Origin: Guptibacillus hwajinpoensis
GTDB lineage: Bacteria > Bacillota > Bacilli > Bacillales > Guptibacillaceae
DNA: 64,000 nt
Assembly (NCBI RefSeq): GCF_020171785.1
Contig: NZ_JAIVAE010000006.1
Location: 287,204-351,203 of the forward strand
Reading direction: 5' to 3'
The first letter of the stretch is position 1, and each line of letters opens with the position of its first letter. This document shows, one piece after another, positions 43,282 through 51,436 of the stretch. The notes under the pieces were generated by a model. It ran no database searches. It saw nothing but the letters and a program-made list of their open reading frames with translations, and was not told the DNA's origin. The translations under genes were made by a program, and so were the position numbers.

Positions 43282-44022
43282 TTATGATTCTAAAAGTTGA
43301 GTGATTTTCTTGCTGCATGTGACCACTTTCTTACTGAATGTTTTGTCCTGCTGTTTTGGCATTCGACTTGTTGGAGCAGACAGGCCAACGGAAGCAATGA
43401 CTTCTCCATTACGATAAATCGGAGCTGCAATACAGCGTAGGCCAAGTTCTGTTTCTTCGTCATCAACGGCAAAGCCTTGATCTTGAATGGCTTTTAGATG
43501 ATAAAGAAAGAGCTGTTCATCATCGAAGGTGTTTTCAGTGTTTTTCTTTAACTGAAGCTGACGAAGAAATCTTTGTTTCCTATCGCTATCAAGAAAAGCT
43601 AGGATGGCTTTTCCAAGCGCACTTCCATGAGCTGGATCGCGATCACCTATATGAGAATGAATCCTCATCGTATGGGTACCATTCACAATTTGAGTGGTAA
43701 CGACATCGGTTCCGTCAAGAATACCAATATAGACTGTTTCTCCAAGTTCCTGGCTAAGGTCATGAAGGGGAGGAACTGAAACCCAGTCGACGTGAGGATC
43801 ATGTTCTTGCTTCGCGCCGTCTATTTTTTCGGCAATGTAGTAATGGCTTCCTTTTTTCACGATATAGTGCATATTCTCTAATGTATAAAGCAAACGAAAC
43901 GTCGTTGTTTTGTTCCAGTTGAAGTGATGCATCACTTCAGCAAATGTTAATCCATCGTTTTCTATCAGTAGATCAAGAATTTGCAATCCTTTTTTCAACG
44001 TTGAAACTTCATATTGACTCAT
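43282..44022 (-). CDS. IclR-family regulator
   Basis: A 246-residue regulator. The N-terminal helix-turn-helix (STLKKGLQILDLL, FAEVMHHFNWNKTTTFRLLYTL) is followed by the effector domain (GETVYIGILDGTDVVTTQIVNG, HGSALGKAILAFL, LGLRCIAAPIY and VASVGLSAP). ATG 44022 follows AAAGGAGG by 8 bases. It is first of the three-gene operon that it probably controls. Confidence 0.88.
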   Translation of the reverse strand: MSQYEVSTLKKGLQILDLLIENDGLTFAEVMHHFNWNKTTTFRLLYTLENMHYIVKKGSHYYIAEKIDGAKQEHDPHVDWVSVPPLHDLSQELGETVYIGILDGTDVVTTQIVNGTHTMRIHSHIGDRDPAHGSALGKAILAFLDSDRKQRFLRQLQLKKNTENTFDDEQLFLYHLKAIQDQGFAVDDEETELGLRCIAAPIYRNGEVIASVGLSAPTSRMPKQQDKTFSKKVVTCSKKITQLLES

Positions 44023-44169
44023 GAGTCCGTGCCTCCTTTGCACATGCTTTATCATAATGCGAGATGAATAGGAGATCAAATAATGAAAAGATGTTTCGTT
44101 ATTTGAAACGAAAGCGAGAAGTAATCCTAGTCGCTGGTAGGTGAAGTAGCGTCTGTTCAACAAAACGAA

Positions 44170-44200
44170 GGCCACCTTATCACTTGATGGACAAGGTGGC
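44170..44200 (-). terminator. Terminator of the 53-residue gene
   Basis: GCCACCTT pairs with AAGGTGGC. Minus-strand readout is followed by a moderate T-rich stretch. Confidence 0.65.
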
Positions 44201-44205
44201 TCTCA

Positions 44206-44367
44206 TTATTTCTTCTCTTTTTTGTTCGCTCGATCTTCTTCCTCTGTTTCTAACATGCCGTAATCGCCGTTCATCGCCTGTTCATCTAAATCAGCACCAT
44301 ATTCATTCGTGAATTTGTTCAATTTGTTCTGTTTGATTTCATTTTTGTTTGGTGTCCTTTTGTCCAT
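44206..44367 (-). CDS. Small hydrophilic protein, 53 residues
   Basis: The frame reads MDKRTPNKNEIKQNKL.. then FTNEYGADLDEQAMNGDYGML.. and ends ANKKEKK. GGAGGTGAG lies 5 bases before the ATG, and a terminator follows. It is very hydrophilic and probably unstructured, like some small spore proteins of Bacillus, but no SASP signature is visible. Confidence 0.65.
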   Translation of the reverse strand: MDKRTPNKNEIKQNKLNKFTNEYGADLDEQAMNGDYGMLETEEEDRANKKEKK

Positions 44368-44449
44368 GATACTCACCTCCAATGATTAGGTTGGCTTATC
44401 ATGTAAGTAAGTATGCGCAGGGAGAGTGGAAGTTTTTTATTGAACAAAA

Positions 44450-44487
44450 AAAGCGCCTTACCCCTAAAAGGAAAGGGAAAAGCGCTG
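44450..44487 (-). terminator. Intrinsic terminator
   Basis: On the minus strand AGCGCTTTTCCC pairs with GGGGTAAGGCGCT, followed by seven T. It ends the lipoprotein gene. Confidence 0.75.
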
Positions 44488-44491
44488 TGGA

Positions 44492-45595
44492 TTATTGATA
44501 ATTAATGATCGCTGGGTTCGGATCAAGCTGAAGGACTTCTTCAGGTGTTAAAACTGGTTTATCTTTATTATAGAAAATTTTAAACCCGCCGTATTGAACA
44601 GGCTCATTTCGCACAAATTTACGGTAGAGTGACATTTTCGTTCCATAATCACCATACCCATCGAAATTAAGGGCAACTTCTACGTTGTCAGTGGGCTTGA
44701 TTGCCTGCTTGTTTGTCACAGCGTGGTCTGTAAACTGGTGAACAAGTACGATTTTGTCAGGTAAGTTATTTTCTTCTACAAATTTAGAAACATAGTCTAC
44801 GACTTCCTGAACTTCAGAACCATCGACACTTCCTAGATCGATGCCAGGTGTTTGACCTTCTTCTACGTGGAACTCCGTATCAATGGCAACGTGGACGTAA
44901 GGAAGCTTGAGCCATTTTTCAAGAAGCTGTACTTGATGAAGAGCAGTGTCACGACCTAGCTGAACATCTAGCATGAGAATGGCATTATGCTTCTTTGCAA
45001 GCTCAGCGTATTCATCAATATCTTCTTCTGAAGTCATGTGGTAGTACTTTCCATTTGGACCAGGGTCACGCTGAGCGATCGTTGTAATTAACTCAATCGT
45101 AGGAATAGCAGGACGGTCTGGATCAGCATCAGAATAAGCTTGAGTCTGTTCTTTTAATTTCGTCATCAATGCTTCAGGTTCCATCTCGCCCAAAATTCCC
45201 ATTTGGGTAGAGTTTGGTTGACCATAGTAAGCAACGAGGCGATAATCTTTTAGAATACCGTCTGTTTCATCAGTTGTGCCTTCCATTAACGTTTCGCCAA
45301 CGGGTGTTTTTCTTGAGCGATCTTCTCCGTGTGCTTCCACAACAGGCATTTTCGCTAATTCTTCTTCCGTCATTGTTTCTTCAAGCGGCTTAGCGTCTTC
45401 AGATGGCGCTAGTGGTTCAAAAGGTTGAGCCACTTCTTTTTGATCTTGCTTATTTTCACTTTCATTGTTTTCATCTTCTTTCGCTACTTCTTGGTCTGTT
45501 TTTTCATCAGTTTGCTCGTTTGTTGATGCGGAGTTCGAACAAGCTGTCACCAAAGCGACCAAAGCAACGAGAAGGAAAAGGAATAATTTCCTCAT
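44492..45595 (-). CDS. Lipoprotein with TIM-barrel-like domain, unknown function
   Basis: About 367 residues. A lipobox (LVTAC) follows a signal peptide; then comes an acidic, Glu/Gln/Lys-rich linker to about residue 75. The folded part from YRLVAYYGQPNSTQMG onward has alternating hydrophobic strands (IPTIELITTIA, AILMLDVQLG, YVHVAIDTEF, KIVLVHQF and VEVALNFDG), which looks like a (beta/alpha) barrel of the glycoside-hydrolase type, with acidic residues D and E on strand ends. I do not recognise the exact family. ATG 45595 follows AAGGAAGTG. Confidence 0.7.
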   Translation of the reverse strand: MRKLFLFLLVALVALVTACSNSASTNEQTDEKTDQEVAKEDENNESENKQDQKEVAQPFEPLAPSEDAKPLEETMTEEELAKMPVVEAHGEDRSRKTPVGETLMEGTTDETDGILKDYRLVAYYGQPNSTQMGILGEMEPEALMTKLKEQTQAYSDADPDRPAIPTIELITTIAQRDPGPNGKYYHMTSEEDIDEYAELAKKHNAILMLDVQLGRDTALHQVQLLEKWLKLPYVHVAIDTEFHVEEGQTPGIDLGSVDGSEVQEVVDYVSKFVEENNLPDKIVLVHQFTDHAVTNKQAIKPTDNVEVALNFDGYGDYGTKMSLYRKFVRNEPVQYGGFKIFYNKDKPVLTPEEVLQLDPNPAIINYQ

Positions 45596-45736
45596 AATGT
45601 TCACTTCCTTATGTAAGTTAATGAGATTCATAGTTATGTCAAAATGACTTTCTCATTCTAACATAACAAAAGAAACTCCGAGAGAAATGAGACGATGAAA
45701 AGGGGAAAAGAGGTAATCAGTACTAGTTTATTGCAA

Positions 45737-45768
45737 AAAAAGAAGCAATGGAGACGTCTCCATTGCTT
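45737..45768 (-). terminator. Intrinsic terminator
   Basis: GAAGCAATGGAGA pairs perfectly with TCTCCATTGCTTC. On the minus strand seven T follow. It ends the Nudix gene. Confidence 0.93.
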
Positions 45769-45773
45769 CAAGA

Positions 45774-46229
45774 TCACTCGTTTTTTTCATTGAAATAGTC
45801 CATAATCATCCGTCTATGGCTACCAACCATTAGAGCAGGGAGATTAGTAGAAGAGAAGGTTTCAAATGCTAAGCTTTCCTTTGTTAAGGTGAGCTCTCCG
45901 TCGTATTCATTCGTGATATAAGCGGTTGTAACGGAATAGAACTCATCACCATTATCCGCTTTTGTGAAAAATTCCTCTCCTGAATAAAGCTTGAAGAGCG
46001 CGAGGTTTCGAATCCTTAAGCCTGTTTCCTCAAAAGACTCTCTTATGGCGGTTTCCTCAGTCGATTCACCTGGTTCCATTAACCCGCCTGGTAATCCCCA
46101 TCGCTTTCTTCGTTCGTTCCGTTGCTGGAGAAGAACTTCATCTTTATCGTTTAAAATCAAAGCGACAGCGCCAACTAAAATGAGCGGCCGTTGCCCAACG
46201 AGATCACGGAGTTCCTTCACATAATTCAT
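45774..46229 (-). CDS. Nudix hydrolase
   Basis: A 151-residue pyrophosphohydrolase. The Nudix box GGLMEPGESTEETAIRESF then EETGL gives the G-x5-E-x7-REUxEExGU pattern complete. The substrate (nucleoside diphosphate derivatives, ADP-ribose, oxidised nucleotides) is not readable. ATG 46229 is chosen because AAGGAG is 8 bases before it. It lies just downstream of the ABC permease gene, with a short gap. Confidence 0.9.
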   Translation of the reverse strand: MNYVKELRDLVGQRPLILVGAVALILNDKDEVLLQQRNERRKRWGLPGGLMEPGESTEETAIRESFEETGLRIRNLALFKLYSGEEFFTKADNGDEFYSVTTAYITNEYDGELTLTKESLAFETFSSTNLPALMVGSHRRMIMDYFNEKNE

Positions 46230-46256
46230 TTTCATCACTCCTTATCTTCTTCCCTA

Positions 46257-47063
46257 TTATAGAGGAAGGTCTCTTTTGGAGAAAATGAGAATGGCAACAG
46301 CATAGAGCACTGTACCTAGTAAAAATAAGAATGTGGCAGTTGGCCAGACGTCAACAGAACCTCTCGCTATTTCAACAGGGCGAAACGTTGAGAAGAGAGA
46401 AAGGTGTACCATCCAATCAAGCTGATCACTCATTTTTCCGACTAAATCCATGCCATAGAAGACAATCGTGAGTAATCCAGAAAGCCCAAGAGCCTGCCGC
46501 TCATCATTTAACAAACAAGAGAATAAAAACGAGTAGCCTGAAATAACGAAGAATAATAGGATGCCGACAAGATTAACATTCATAAACGTCATTGCTTCAA
46601 AAGGTTTATCTTCAATTAAAATTTCTGTCCCAATGACTCCTGCAAGAGCGGTCGTTAATCCGATAATAAGAAGTCCTGTGATAAGCACAAGTGCCTGAGT
46701 AAAGGCGATTTTTTTTCGGGAGTTCGGAGTGGCAAGAATATAAGCCATTGATCCTCGATCAATGTGACGAGCCATTAGTTGAGACGCTGTCATTAAGCAG
46801 AAAATCGACAAAATTACCACATACAGTAATCCATAATATTCGCCTGCGATAAAGTCACTCACATGTTGAAAGCCGCCCTCCATCCCAAAGGCCGCAAGAA
46901 AGCTTTCAGGCATCGACTCCATTAATTCATTTAATCCAGGTGCATCTGCAATCGAAGGATAAATGCCGATGATTAACAGAAGATAGAGAGCAGAACCAAT
47001 TGCATAGCTAGAAATTGATTTGGCATGAACCTTTAACATCTTTGCATATAACGTGATGTTCAT
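46257..47063 (-). CDS. ABC-2 permease subunit
   Basis: A 268-residue membrane protein with six helices, a YYGLLYVVILSIFCLMTASQLMARHIDRGSMAYILATPNSR segment typical of ABC-2 permeases (long conserved loop after helix 2) and a KRDLPL tail. It overlaps the ATPase by 4 bases (ATGA), so they are translationally coupled. It forms an exporter of drug or lipid type. It is controlled by the divergent TetR regulator. Confidence 0.87.
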   Translation of the reverse strand: MNITLYAKMLKVHAKSISSYAIGSALYLLLIIGIYPSIADAPGLNELMESMPESFLAAFGMEGGFQHVSDFIAGEYYGLLYVVILSIFCLMTASQLMARHIDRGSMAYILATPNSRKKIAFTQALVLITGLLIIGLTTALAGVIGTEILIEDKPFEAMTFMNVNLVGILLFFVISGYSFLFSCLLNDERQALGLSGLLTIVFYGMDLVGKMSDQLDWMVHLSLFSTFRPVEIARGSVDVWPTATFLFLLGTVLYAVAILIFSKRDLPL

Positions 47064-47947
47064 GATCGGTTCGCCTCCCTGTCGTAATAGTTCAGAAAAA
47101 CTTCTTCAAGGTTTTGTTCATGAATATCAATAGTTCGAATTTGATAATCTCCTAAAGCCTGAATAAATTGATTGTAATCTCCCTGTACAGCAATTTCTGC
47201 CCGGTTCTCGGTGACTGAAATAACGTCAAGTTTACTTTGTTTTATGAGCTTAGCTTCTTCCGCGCTCGCAAACGTCACATCAAAGAGGCGACGCTGTTTT
47301 TGTTGGAGGTCATGAATATTTTCGACGACAACAATTTTGCCATCTTTAATTATCGCGGCTCGATCACACGTACGTTCAATTTCTGAAAAACTATGAGAAG
47401 ACATGAGAAATGTAGTCCCTTTTTCCTTCTGTTCCATCACAATTTCAATGAATATACGCTGCATAAGTGGATCGAGGCCTGATGTCGGTTCATCGAGAAT
47501 AATCACTTCTGGTTCATGCATAAAAGCTGCCACGATCCCGACTTTTTGCTTCATTCCTTTCGACATCTTACGAATAGGTGTTTTCACATCGAATTGAAGG
47601 CGATGAATGAGCTCGTCGCGATAGTTTGTATGCTTCATTCCTCGCATGCCACCGACAAGTTTAAGAAATGCCATCCCATCCATGCCATCAAGGAAAGAAA
47701 TTTCACCAGGAAGATATCCTATCTTTTCTTGGATCTTAGCCGCATCTTTCCATGTATCCATCCCATTTATCAATGCTGAGCCTTTTGAAGGTTTCATAAA
47801 TCCCATCAGGTGACGAATCGTTGTTGATTTCCCAGCACCGTTCGGTCCGAGAAAGCCAAATACTTCTCCTTTTGGAATGGAGAAAGTAACGTCAAAAATT
47901 CCTTTCCCATTTGAAAATTTTTTGGTTAAGCCGTTTAATTCGATCAA
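47060..47947 (-). CDS. ABC transporter ATP-binding protein
   Basis: A 295-residue ATPase. Walker A GPNGAGKST, signature MSKGMKQKVGIVA and Walker B VIILDEPTSGLDPLM are intact, with H-loop MSSHSF. The C-terminal domain (about 215-290) is of the drug-exporter type. The start is TTG at 47947 with GAGGGGG about 8 bases before. The gene is divergent from TetR, and the intergenic region contains the inverted repeat likely bound by it. Confidence 0.9.
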   Translation of the reverse strand: MIELNGLTKKFSNGKGIFDVTFSIPKGEVFGFLGPNGAGKSTTIRHLMGFMKPSKGSALINGMDTWKDAAKIQEKIGYLPGEISFLDGMDGMAFLKLVGGMRGMKHTNYRDELIHRLQFDVKTPIRKMSKGMKQKVGIVAAFMHEPEVIILDEPTSGLDPLMQRIFIEIVMEQKEKGTTFLMSSHSFSEIERTCDRAAIIKDGKIVVVENIHDLQQKQRRLFDVTFASAEEAKLIKQSKLDVISVTENRAEIAVQGDYNQFIQALGDYQIRTIDIHEQNLEEVFLNYYDREANRS

Positions 47948-47970
47948 TGGGGTTCCCCCTCAGTCAAATT

Positions 47971-48078
47971 TTGAACTATTATCTAATATATATTTCATTT
48001 TTATCATAAATGACTACTCGGAAATAATCAACATTTATTGAACTCAAATTTAATAAATAGTTCAATAAATGCTATACT
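47971..48078. promoter_or_regulatory. TetR operator cluster between divergent ABC and regulator genes
   Basis: ATTTATTGAACT (48033-48044) and AGTTCAATAAAT (48059-48070) form a perfect 12-bp inverted repeat with a 14-bp centre. The half motif TTGAACTATT occurs again at 47971-47980 and, inverted, at 48056-48065. TATACT at 48073-48078 is the -10 box of the regulator. Autoregulation and control of the ABC operon are inferred. Confidence 0.75.
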
Positions 48079-48094
48079 AAGAGTGGTGATGAAA

Positions 48095-48706
48095 ATGAAT
48101 GGATTTGAATTGCGAAAGCAACAAAAGCGTAAAGATATTATGAATGCTGCCTTTACGTTATTTAATAAAGAGGGCATTAAGAAGGTGAAAATCAGTGACA
48201 TTGCGCGGTTTGCAGGAGTTTCTCAAGTAACGATTTACAATCACTTCACTAGTAAAGAAGAGCTTGTGCGAGCGGTGATGAAGGAATACATGCATCAACA
48301 GTTTCAAATATTTAAAGAGAGTGTTGAGGAAGAGCGTACGTTTCCTGAATTGGTTGAGTTAATTGTTTTTGAAAAACATAAAGCTGTGCAGAGTCTGGAC
48401 CCATCTTTACTTCAAGAGATGTTAACGGCAGATGAAGAGCTGAAAGAGTATGTAGACCATTTCTACCGAACGCAAACCCTTCCACTGTTCGTTCAACTCC
48501 TTGAAAGGGCGCGTGAGCATGGAGAGATTAATGCTTTACTTTCAATGGAATCGATCATGTTTTATCTGAATGCCCTCAAAACAGAGGTACAGCGAATTCC
48601 AGCGAAAACCTGGTCAGAGCGAAAAGACTTTTTGGACGACGTCCTGCAATTATTCTTTTATGGTTTAAGTGGTGGCCCTTCGTCCGATAGGAATGAATCT
48701 GAATAA
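48095..48706 (+). CDS. TetR/AcrR-family repressor
   Basis: A protein of about 203 residues. The HTH (IMNAAFTLFNKEGIKKVKISDIARFAGVSQVTIYNHFTSKEEL) is at residues 15-58, and the rest is a helical ligand domain. GTGGTGA lies 5 bases before ATG 48095; ATG 48089 is an alternative. It is divergent from the ABC pair. It probably represses the exporter and itself and is released by a substrate of the pump. Confidence 0.88.
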   Translation: MNGFELRKQQKRKDIMNAAFTLFNKEGIKKVKISDIARFAGVSQVTIYNHFTSKEELVRAVMKEYMHQQFQIFKESVEEERTFPELVELIVFEKHKAVQSLDPSLLQEMLTADEELKEYVDHFYRTQTLPLFVQLLERAREHGEINALLSMESIMFYLNALKTEVQRIPAKTWSERKDFLDDVLQLFFYGLSGGPSSDRNESE

Positions 48707-48822
48707 TCATTCATAAACTGAAATGTGTGTTAATTTTCACAAAATTTTAATAGTTTGTTAACTTATCTAACGTCTTCCTGTTGTATAATAAGATCATGCA
48801 GAGGGAAAGTTGGTGAATTTTG

Positions 48823-48942
48823 TTGAAAAAGCTGAAAAAATTAACTTTTAAACAGCTCGTTGATCAAAATAAAGCAGAACTTCTTAAAAATGAAAAAGAA
48901 CTTGCTGAGATAGAAAAACGAATTGATAATCGTCACGTATAA
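48823..48942 (+). CDS. fbpB: FbpB-type small basic protein
   Basis: 39 residues: MKKLKKLTFKQLVDQNKAEL.., then ELAEIEKRIDNRHV. This matches the FbpB family of Bacillus small basic proteins (basic start, F-x-x-L-V-x-x-N-K, then a helix ending in ERR/EKRI). In B. subtilis, FbpB is Fur-controlled and helps the sRNA FsrA in iron sparing. The TTG start has GGTGA 6 bases before. A TATAAT box (48784-48789) lies upstream and a terminator follows. Confidence 0.8.
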   Translation: MKKLKKLTFKQLVDQNKAELLKNEKELAEIEKRIDNRHV

Positions 48943-48950
48943 ATCAAAGT

Positions 48951-48977
48951 AAACAGTCGTTATGCGGCTGTTTTTTT
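48951..48977 (+). terminator. Intrinsic terminator
   Basis: AAACAGTCG pairs with CGGCTGTTT, followed by T's. It ends the FbpB gene. Confidence 0.85.
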
Positions 48978-49031
48978 GCGTTGTAAAGGGAAGGGCTTTT
49001 CTTATGCTAAACTTAAGGAAGGAGGGATTAA

Positions 49032-49676
49032 ATGGGGAAATTAATAAGCGTAAATGTTGGTAAACCCGTTGAAACGACTTACAAAGGAAAACCAATTTCT
49101 ACTGGTATTTACAAACAGCCTGTTCGTGAATCTGTATACGTTTCAAATGTTCAAGTAGAAGGCGATGGCCAGGCAGATCTCGTCCATCATGGTGGTTCAG
49201 AGAAAGCGATTTGTGTTTATCCCGTTGAACATTATGCGTACTGGGAAAAGAAACTTGGATGTGAATTACAGGCGGGGGCATTTGGTGAGAACTTCACAGT
49301 GTCCGGGCTAGATGAGAAAGAAGCGCGGATTGGAGATATTTATCAAATCGGTGGTATAAAAGCTCAGGTTAGTTTACCAAGACAGCCTTGCTATAAGCTC
49401 GCAAAAAAGTTTGAAGTTGAGAATATGCACTTATTTGTGATGGAAAATGGATATAGCGGGTATTATCTACGAGTATTGGAAGAGGGGTATGTCACTGTTC
49501 AGGATGACATTATACTTGACCATCGACCTGACCATAATGTGACAGTTTCATTGATTAACAGGGTTACGTATAAGGATCGAACCGACCGCGTAGGACTTGG
49601 GAAGGCGCTACTTGCCAAAGAACTTAATGAGAGCTGGTATCATAAATTAAGCAAACAGCTAAGCGCGCTCGATTAG
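49032..49676 (+). CDS. MOSC domain protein (YiiM-like)
   Basis: A 214-residue protein. GDGQADLVHHGGSEKAICVYPVEHYAYW and GAFGENFTVSGL are typical of the MOSC (molybdenum cofactor sulfurase C-terminal) domain, with RQPCYKLAKKF providing the conserved Cys. YiiM-type proteins reduce N-hydroxylated compounds using the molybdenum cofactor. The ATG follows GGAAGGAGGG by 6 bases. No Moco biosynthesis genes are near. Confidence 0.88.
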   Translation: MGKLISVNVGKPVETTYKGKPISTGIYKQPVRESVYVSNVQVEGDGQADLVHHGGSEKAICVYPVEHYAYWEKKLGCELQAGAFGENFTVSGLDEKEARIGDIYQIGGIKAQVSLPRQPCYKLAKKFEVENMHLFVMENGYSGYYLRVLEEGYVTVQDDIILDHRPDHNVTVSLINRVTYKDRTDRVGLGKALLAKELNESWYHKLSKQLSALD

Positions 49677-49687
49677 CGCGCTTTTAC
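49660..49687 (+). terminator. Terminator overlapping the MOSC gene end
   Basis: AGCGCGCT pairs with AGCGCGCT (self-complementary arms), followed by TTTTA. The stop codon sits in the loop. Confidence 0.75.
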
Positions 49688-49773
49688 TTTTTAGCCATCC
49701 GGTAGTAAAAAACGATCAGCATGATGATCGTAACGAAGGTAACCGTGTATTTAATTATCTGCATAAATTCCAT
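49684..49773 (-). CDS. 29-residue single-helix membrane peptide
   Basis: The frame reads MEFMQIIKYTVTFVTIIMLI.. and ends YYRMAKK. GAGGAG lies 6 bases before the ATG. It is one transmembrane helix with a basic tail, the design of small regulatory membrane peptides. It is convergent with MOSC. Function is unknown. Confidence 0.55.
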   Translation of the reverse strand: MEFMQIIKYTVTFVTIIMLIVFYYRMAKK

Positions 49774-49789
49774 CGATTTCTCCTCAATT

Positions 49790-49818
49790 AAAAAGCCGGA
49801 ACCAAATGGGTCCAGCTC
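49790..49818 (-). terminator. Intrinsic terminator
   Basis: AGCTGGACCC pairs with GGTTCCGGCT around ATTT, followed by T's on the minus strand. It ends the HU gene. Confidence 0.85.
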
Positions 49819-49827
49819 TTCTGAATG

Positions 49828-50103
49828 TTAAACAACTTTTTCTTTTAATGCTTTTCCAGGTTTAAACGCAGGTGTCTTAGATGCTTGAATTTGAATTTCT
49901 TCGCCAGTTTGTGGATTGCGACCTTTACGAGCAGAGCGTTCTCTCACTTCAAAGTTACCAAATCCAACAAGCTGCACCTTTTCACCTTTAGCAAGTGCTT
50001 CGGCAATCGTATCCATTAAGGTGTCTACCACTCTGGCAGTATCTTTCTTTGACATTGCTGCACGTTCCGCAACAGTCGATAAAAGTTCCGCTTTATTCAT
50101 CAT
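49828..50103 (-). CDS. HU-type DNA-binding protein
   Basis: A 91-residue (or 90) nucleoid protein. It shows [14 protein letters not shown], then [28 protein letters not shown] and [17 protein letters not shown], the complete HU beta-ribbon-arm and body. It is highly similar to Bacillus HBsu. The double ATG at 50103/50100 leaves the exact start open; AAAGGATG lies 5 bases before the first. This stand-alone copy may be a paralogue of the main hbs gene elsewhere. Confidence 0.93.
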   Translation of the reverse strand: MMNKAELLSTVAERAAMSKKDTARVVDTLMDTIAEALAKGEKVQLVGFGNFEVRERSARKGRNPQTGEEIQIQASKTPAFKPGKALKEKVV

Positions 50104-50189
50104 GTTTCATCCTTTCTTATATTGCTAGTTTTATTGCTATGGCTCTATTTTTACCAGTCTATAGCTGTTTTATACGCCTACAATCAAAT

Positions 50190-50216
50190 AAAAAAGAGAT
50201 TCTCATCGAATCTCGG
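50190..50216 (-). terminator. Intrinsic terminator
   Basis: GAGATTC pairs with GAATCTC around GATGA. On the minus strand six T follow. It ends the FbpA gene. Confidence 0.85.
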
Positions 50217-50225
50217 GTTAACGTT

Positions 50226-50384
50226 TTAATAGTTGGATAGTTGTTTGTACTCTTTTTCAAGGTCCGTTAGTGTACAGTGATAGAGATGGTGATCAGCGGT
50301 GGAATAGGCTCCTGCCTCAATAAGCTTTGAGATGTAGTAGTTTCTGCGCTGCTCTAGTGCTTTTCTAAGCTGATTGGTTTCCAT
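50226..50384 (-). CDS. fbpA: Fur-regulated basic protein FbpA-like
   Basis: 52 residues: METNQLRKALEQRRNYYISK.. then HHLYHCTLTDLEKEYKQLSNY. The pattern (L-R-K-A-x-E-x-R, I-x-K-L-I-x-x-G, L-T-x-L-E-x-E-Y) is that of the FbpA/FbpC family. AAGGAGGGTG lies about 8 bases before the ATG. On the minus strand upstream a Fur-box-like TGATTGTGATTAAAA is seen at 50450-50436, matching 10 of 14 fixed bases of the 7-1-7 consensus. In B. subtilis FbpA modulates FsrA-dependent iron-sparing repression. Confidence 0.8.
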   Translation of the reverse strand: METNQLRKALEQRRNYYISKLIEAGAYSTADHHLYHCTLTDLEKEYKQLSNY

Positions 50385-50435
50385 CAGCACACCCTCCTTA
50401 ACATTTTTATTCCCAGTATGTCCGGGTGCTACGCG

Positions 50436-50450
50436 TTTTAATCACAATCA
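50436..50450 (-). promoter_or_regulatory. Fur-box-like sequence upstream of fbpA
   Basis: TGATTGTGATTAAAA on the minus strand agrees at 10 of 14 fixed positions with TGATAATnATTATCA. It lies about 50 bases before the start codon, a suitable place for iron-dependent repression. Confidence 0.45.
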
Positions 50451-50523
50451 GATGTGACGGATTAGTGATAAAGATGCGGGGAGAACAATCGAGATAAATA
50501 ATGGAGAAATGAGATGATCGTCA

Positions 50524-51294
50524 ATGGATGAAGAACAAATCATACGTGCAATTGAAGCGATTCAATGGGATTACGAAGAAGCTCTTGTACCTGAATCTAT
50601 TCACTATATTCAAAATGATGACCTCGTGATGATTAAAAATAATAAATCAACTAGCGTCTATGCGAATAAAGTTGTTCGATATCATCGAAGCGTCCAAGAA
50701 GTAAAAGATGTTATCGCTTATTTTGGGGGAAGTCCATTATCGTGGTGGGTACGATCAAGCTCGGATTCTAGTGAACTTGAAAAGCATCTCCTTACATTTG
50801 GATTTCAGCATTACGATACATATAAAGGTTTAGCGAAGAAGCTAACAGAAGAAGAAGCGGCTATATCGGGCTTTACGTATAGAGAAGTGAAAACGGAAGA
50901 AGACGTGCAAGCGCATGTTGAGGTAGCAGCGAAGATTTGGGGATATGACGAAGAAGCGATTAAGGCTGCCGTTACTGAACGAGCGTCTTACCTTCAATTC
51001 TCTGATCGAAGAGGCGGATTCACGATTGCCCTCGATAACAATAAGGCCATAGGTTATTCGAATTATCGCTATAGTAAGAATGGAAAGGTACTCTATTTAA
51101 ACGGAGCGGGTGTTCTACCTGAATCTAGAGGGAAAGGCATCTATCGTAGTTTGTTAGTAGATCGACTAATGGAAGCGAGAAAAAGAGGATGTGAGCTAGC
51201 GGTGACGCAGGCAAGGATTGGGACGTCGGAACCCATTCTCCGTAAATCTGATTTTCGTGAATATGCGACTTATAAACAGTATGTGCGAGAATAG
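50524..51294 (+). CDS. GNAT-family N-acetyltransferase
   Basis: A 256-residue protein. The acetyl-CoA site is in the C-terminal half: YLNGAGVLPESRGKGIYRSLLVDRLMEARKRG, with R-G-K-G-I-Y matching the Q/RxxGxG/A loop, followed by TQARIGTSEPILRK. The N-terminal half is less conserved. It transfers an acetyl group to an amine (substrate unknown). ATG 50524 has only a weak RBS. The gene is monocistronic. Confidence 0.83.
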   Translation: MDEEQIIRAIEAIQWDYEEALVPESIHYIQNDDLVMIKNNKSTSVYANKVVRYHRSVQEVKDVIAYFGGSPLSWWVRSSSDSSELEKHLLTFGFQHYDTYKGLAKKLTEEEAAISGFTYREVKTEEDVQAHVEVAAKIWGYDEEAIKAAVTERASYLQFSDRRGGFTIALDNNKAIGYSNYRYSKNGKVLYLNGAGVLPESRGKGIYRSLLVDRLMEARKRGCELAVTQARIGTSEPILRKSDFREYATYKQYVRE

Positions 51295-51436
51295 AAAACC
51301 ACAAATTATGAAGAAACTGTAAATCAGATTGTTTTTGTGTAAAAGGGAAGGATCCAAAAGAAAAAATCGGGAATAGCTTAAGGCGAAGGGACATACCTTC
51401 GCCTTCTTAAACTCTTGTTGAAAAGGAGCTGTTCTG

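Noticed and set aside
48706..48735. Fur-box-like GAATAATCATTC before fbpB
   Set aside because: Only about 9 of 14 fixed positions agree in the best alignment.
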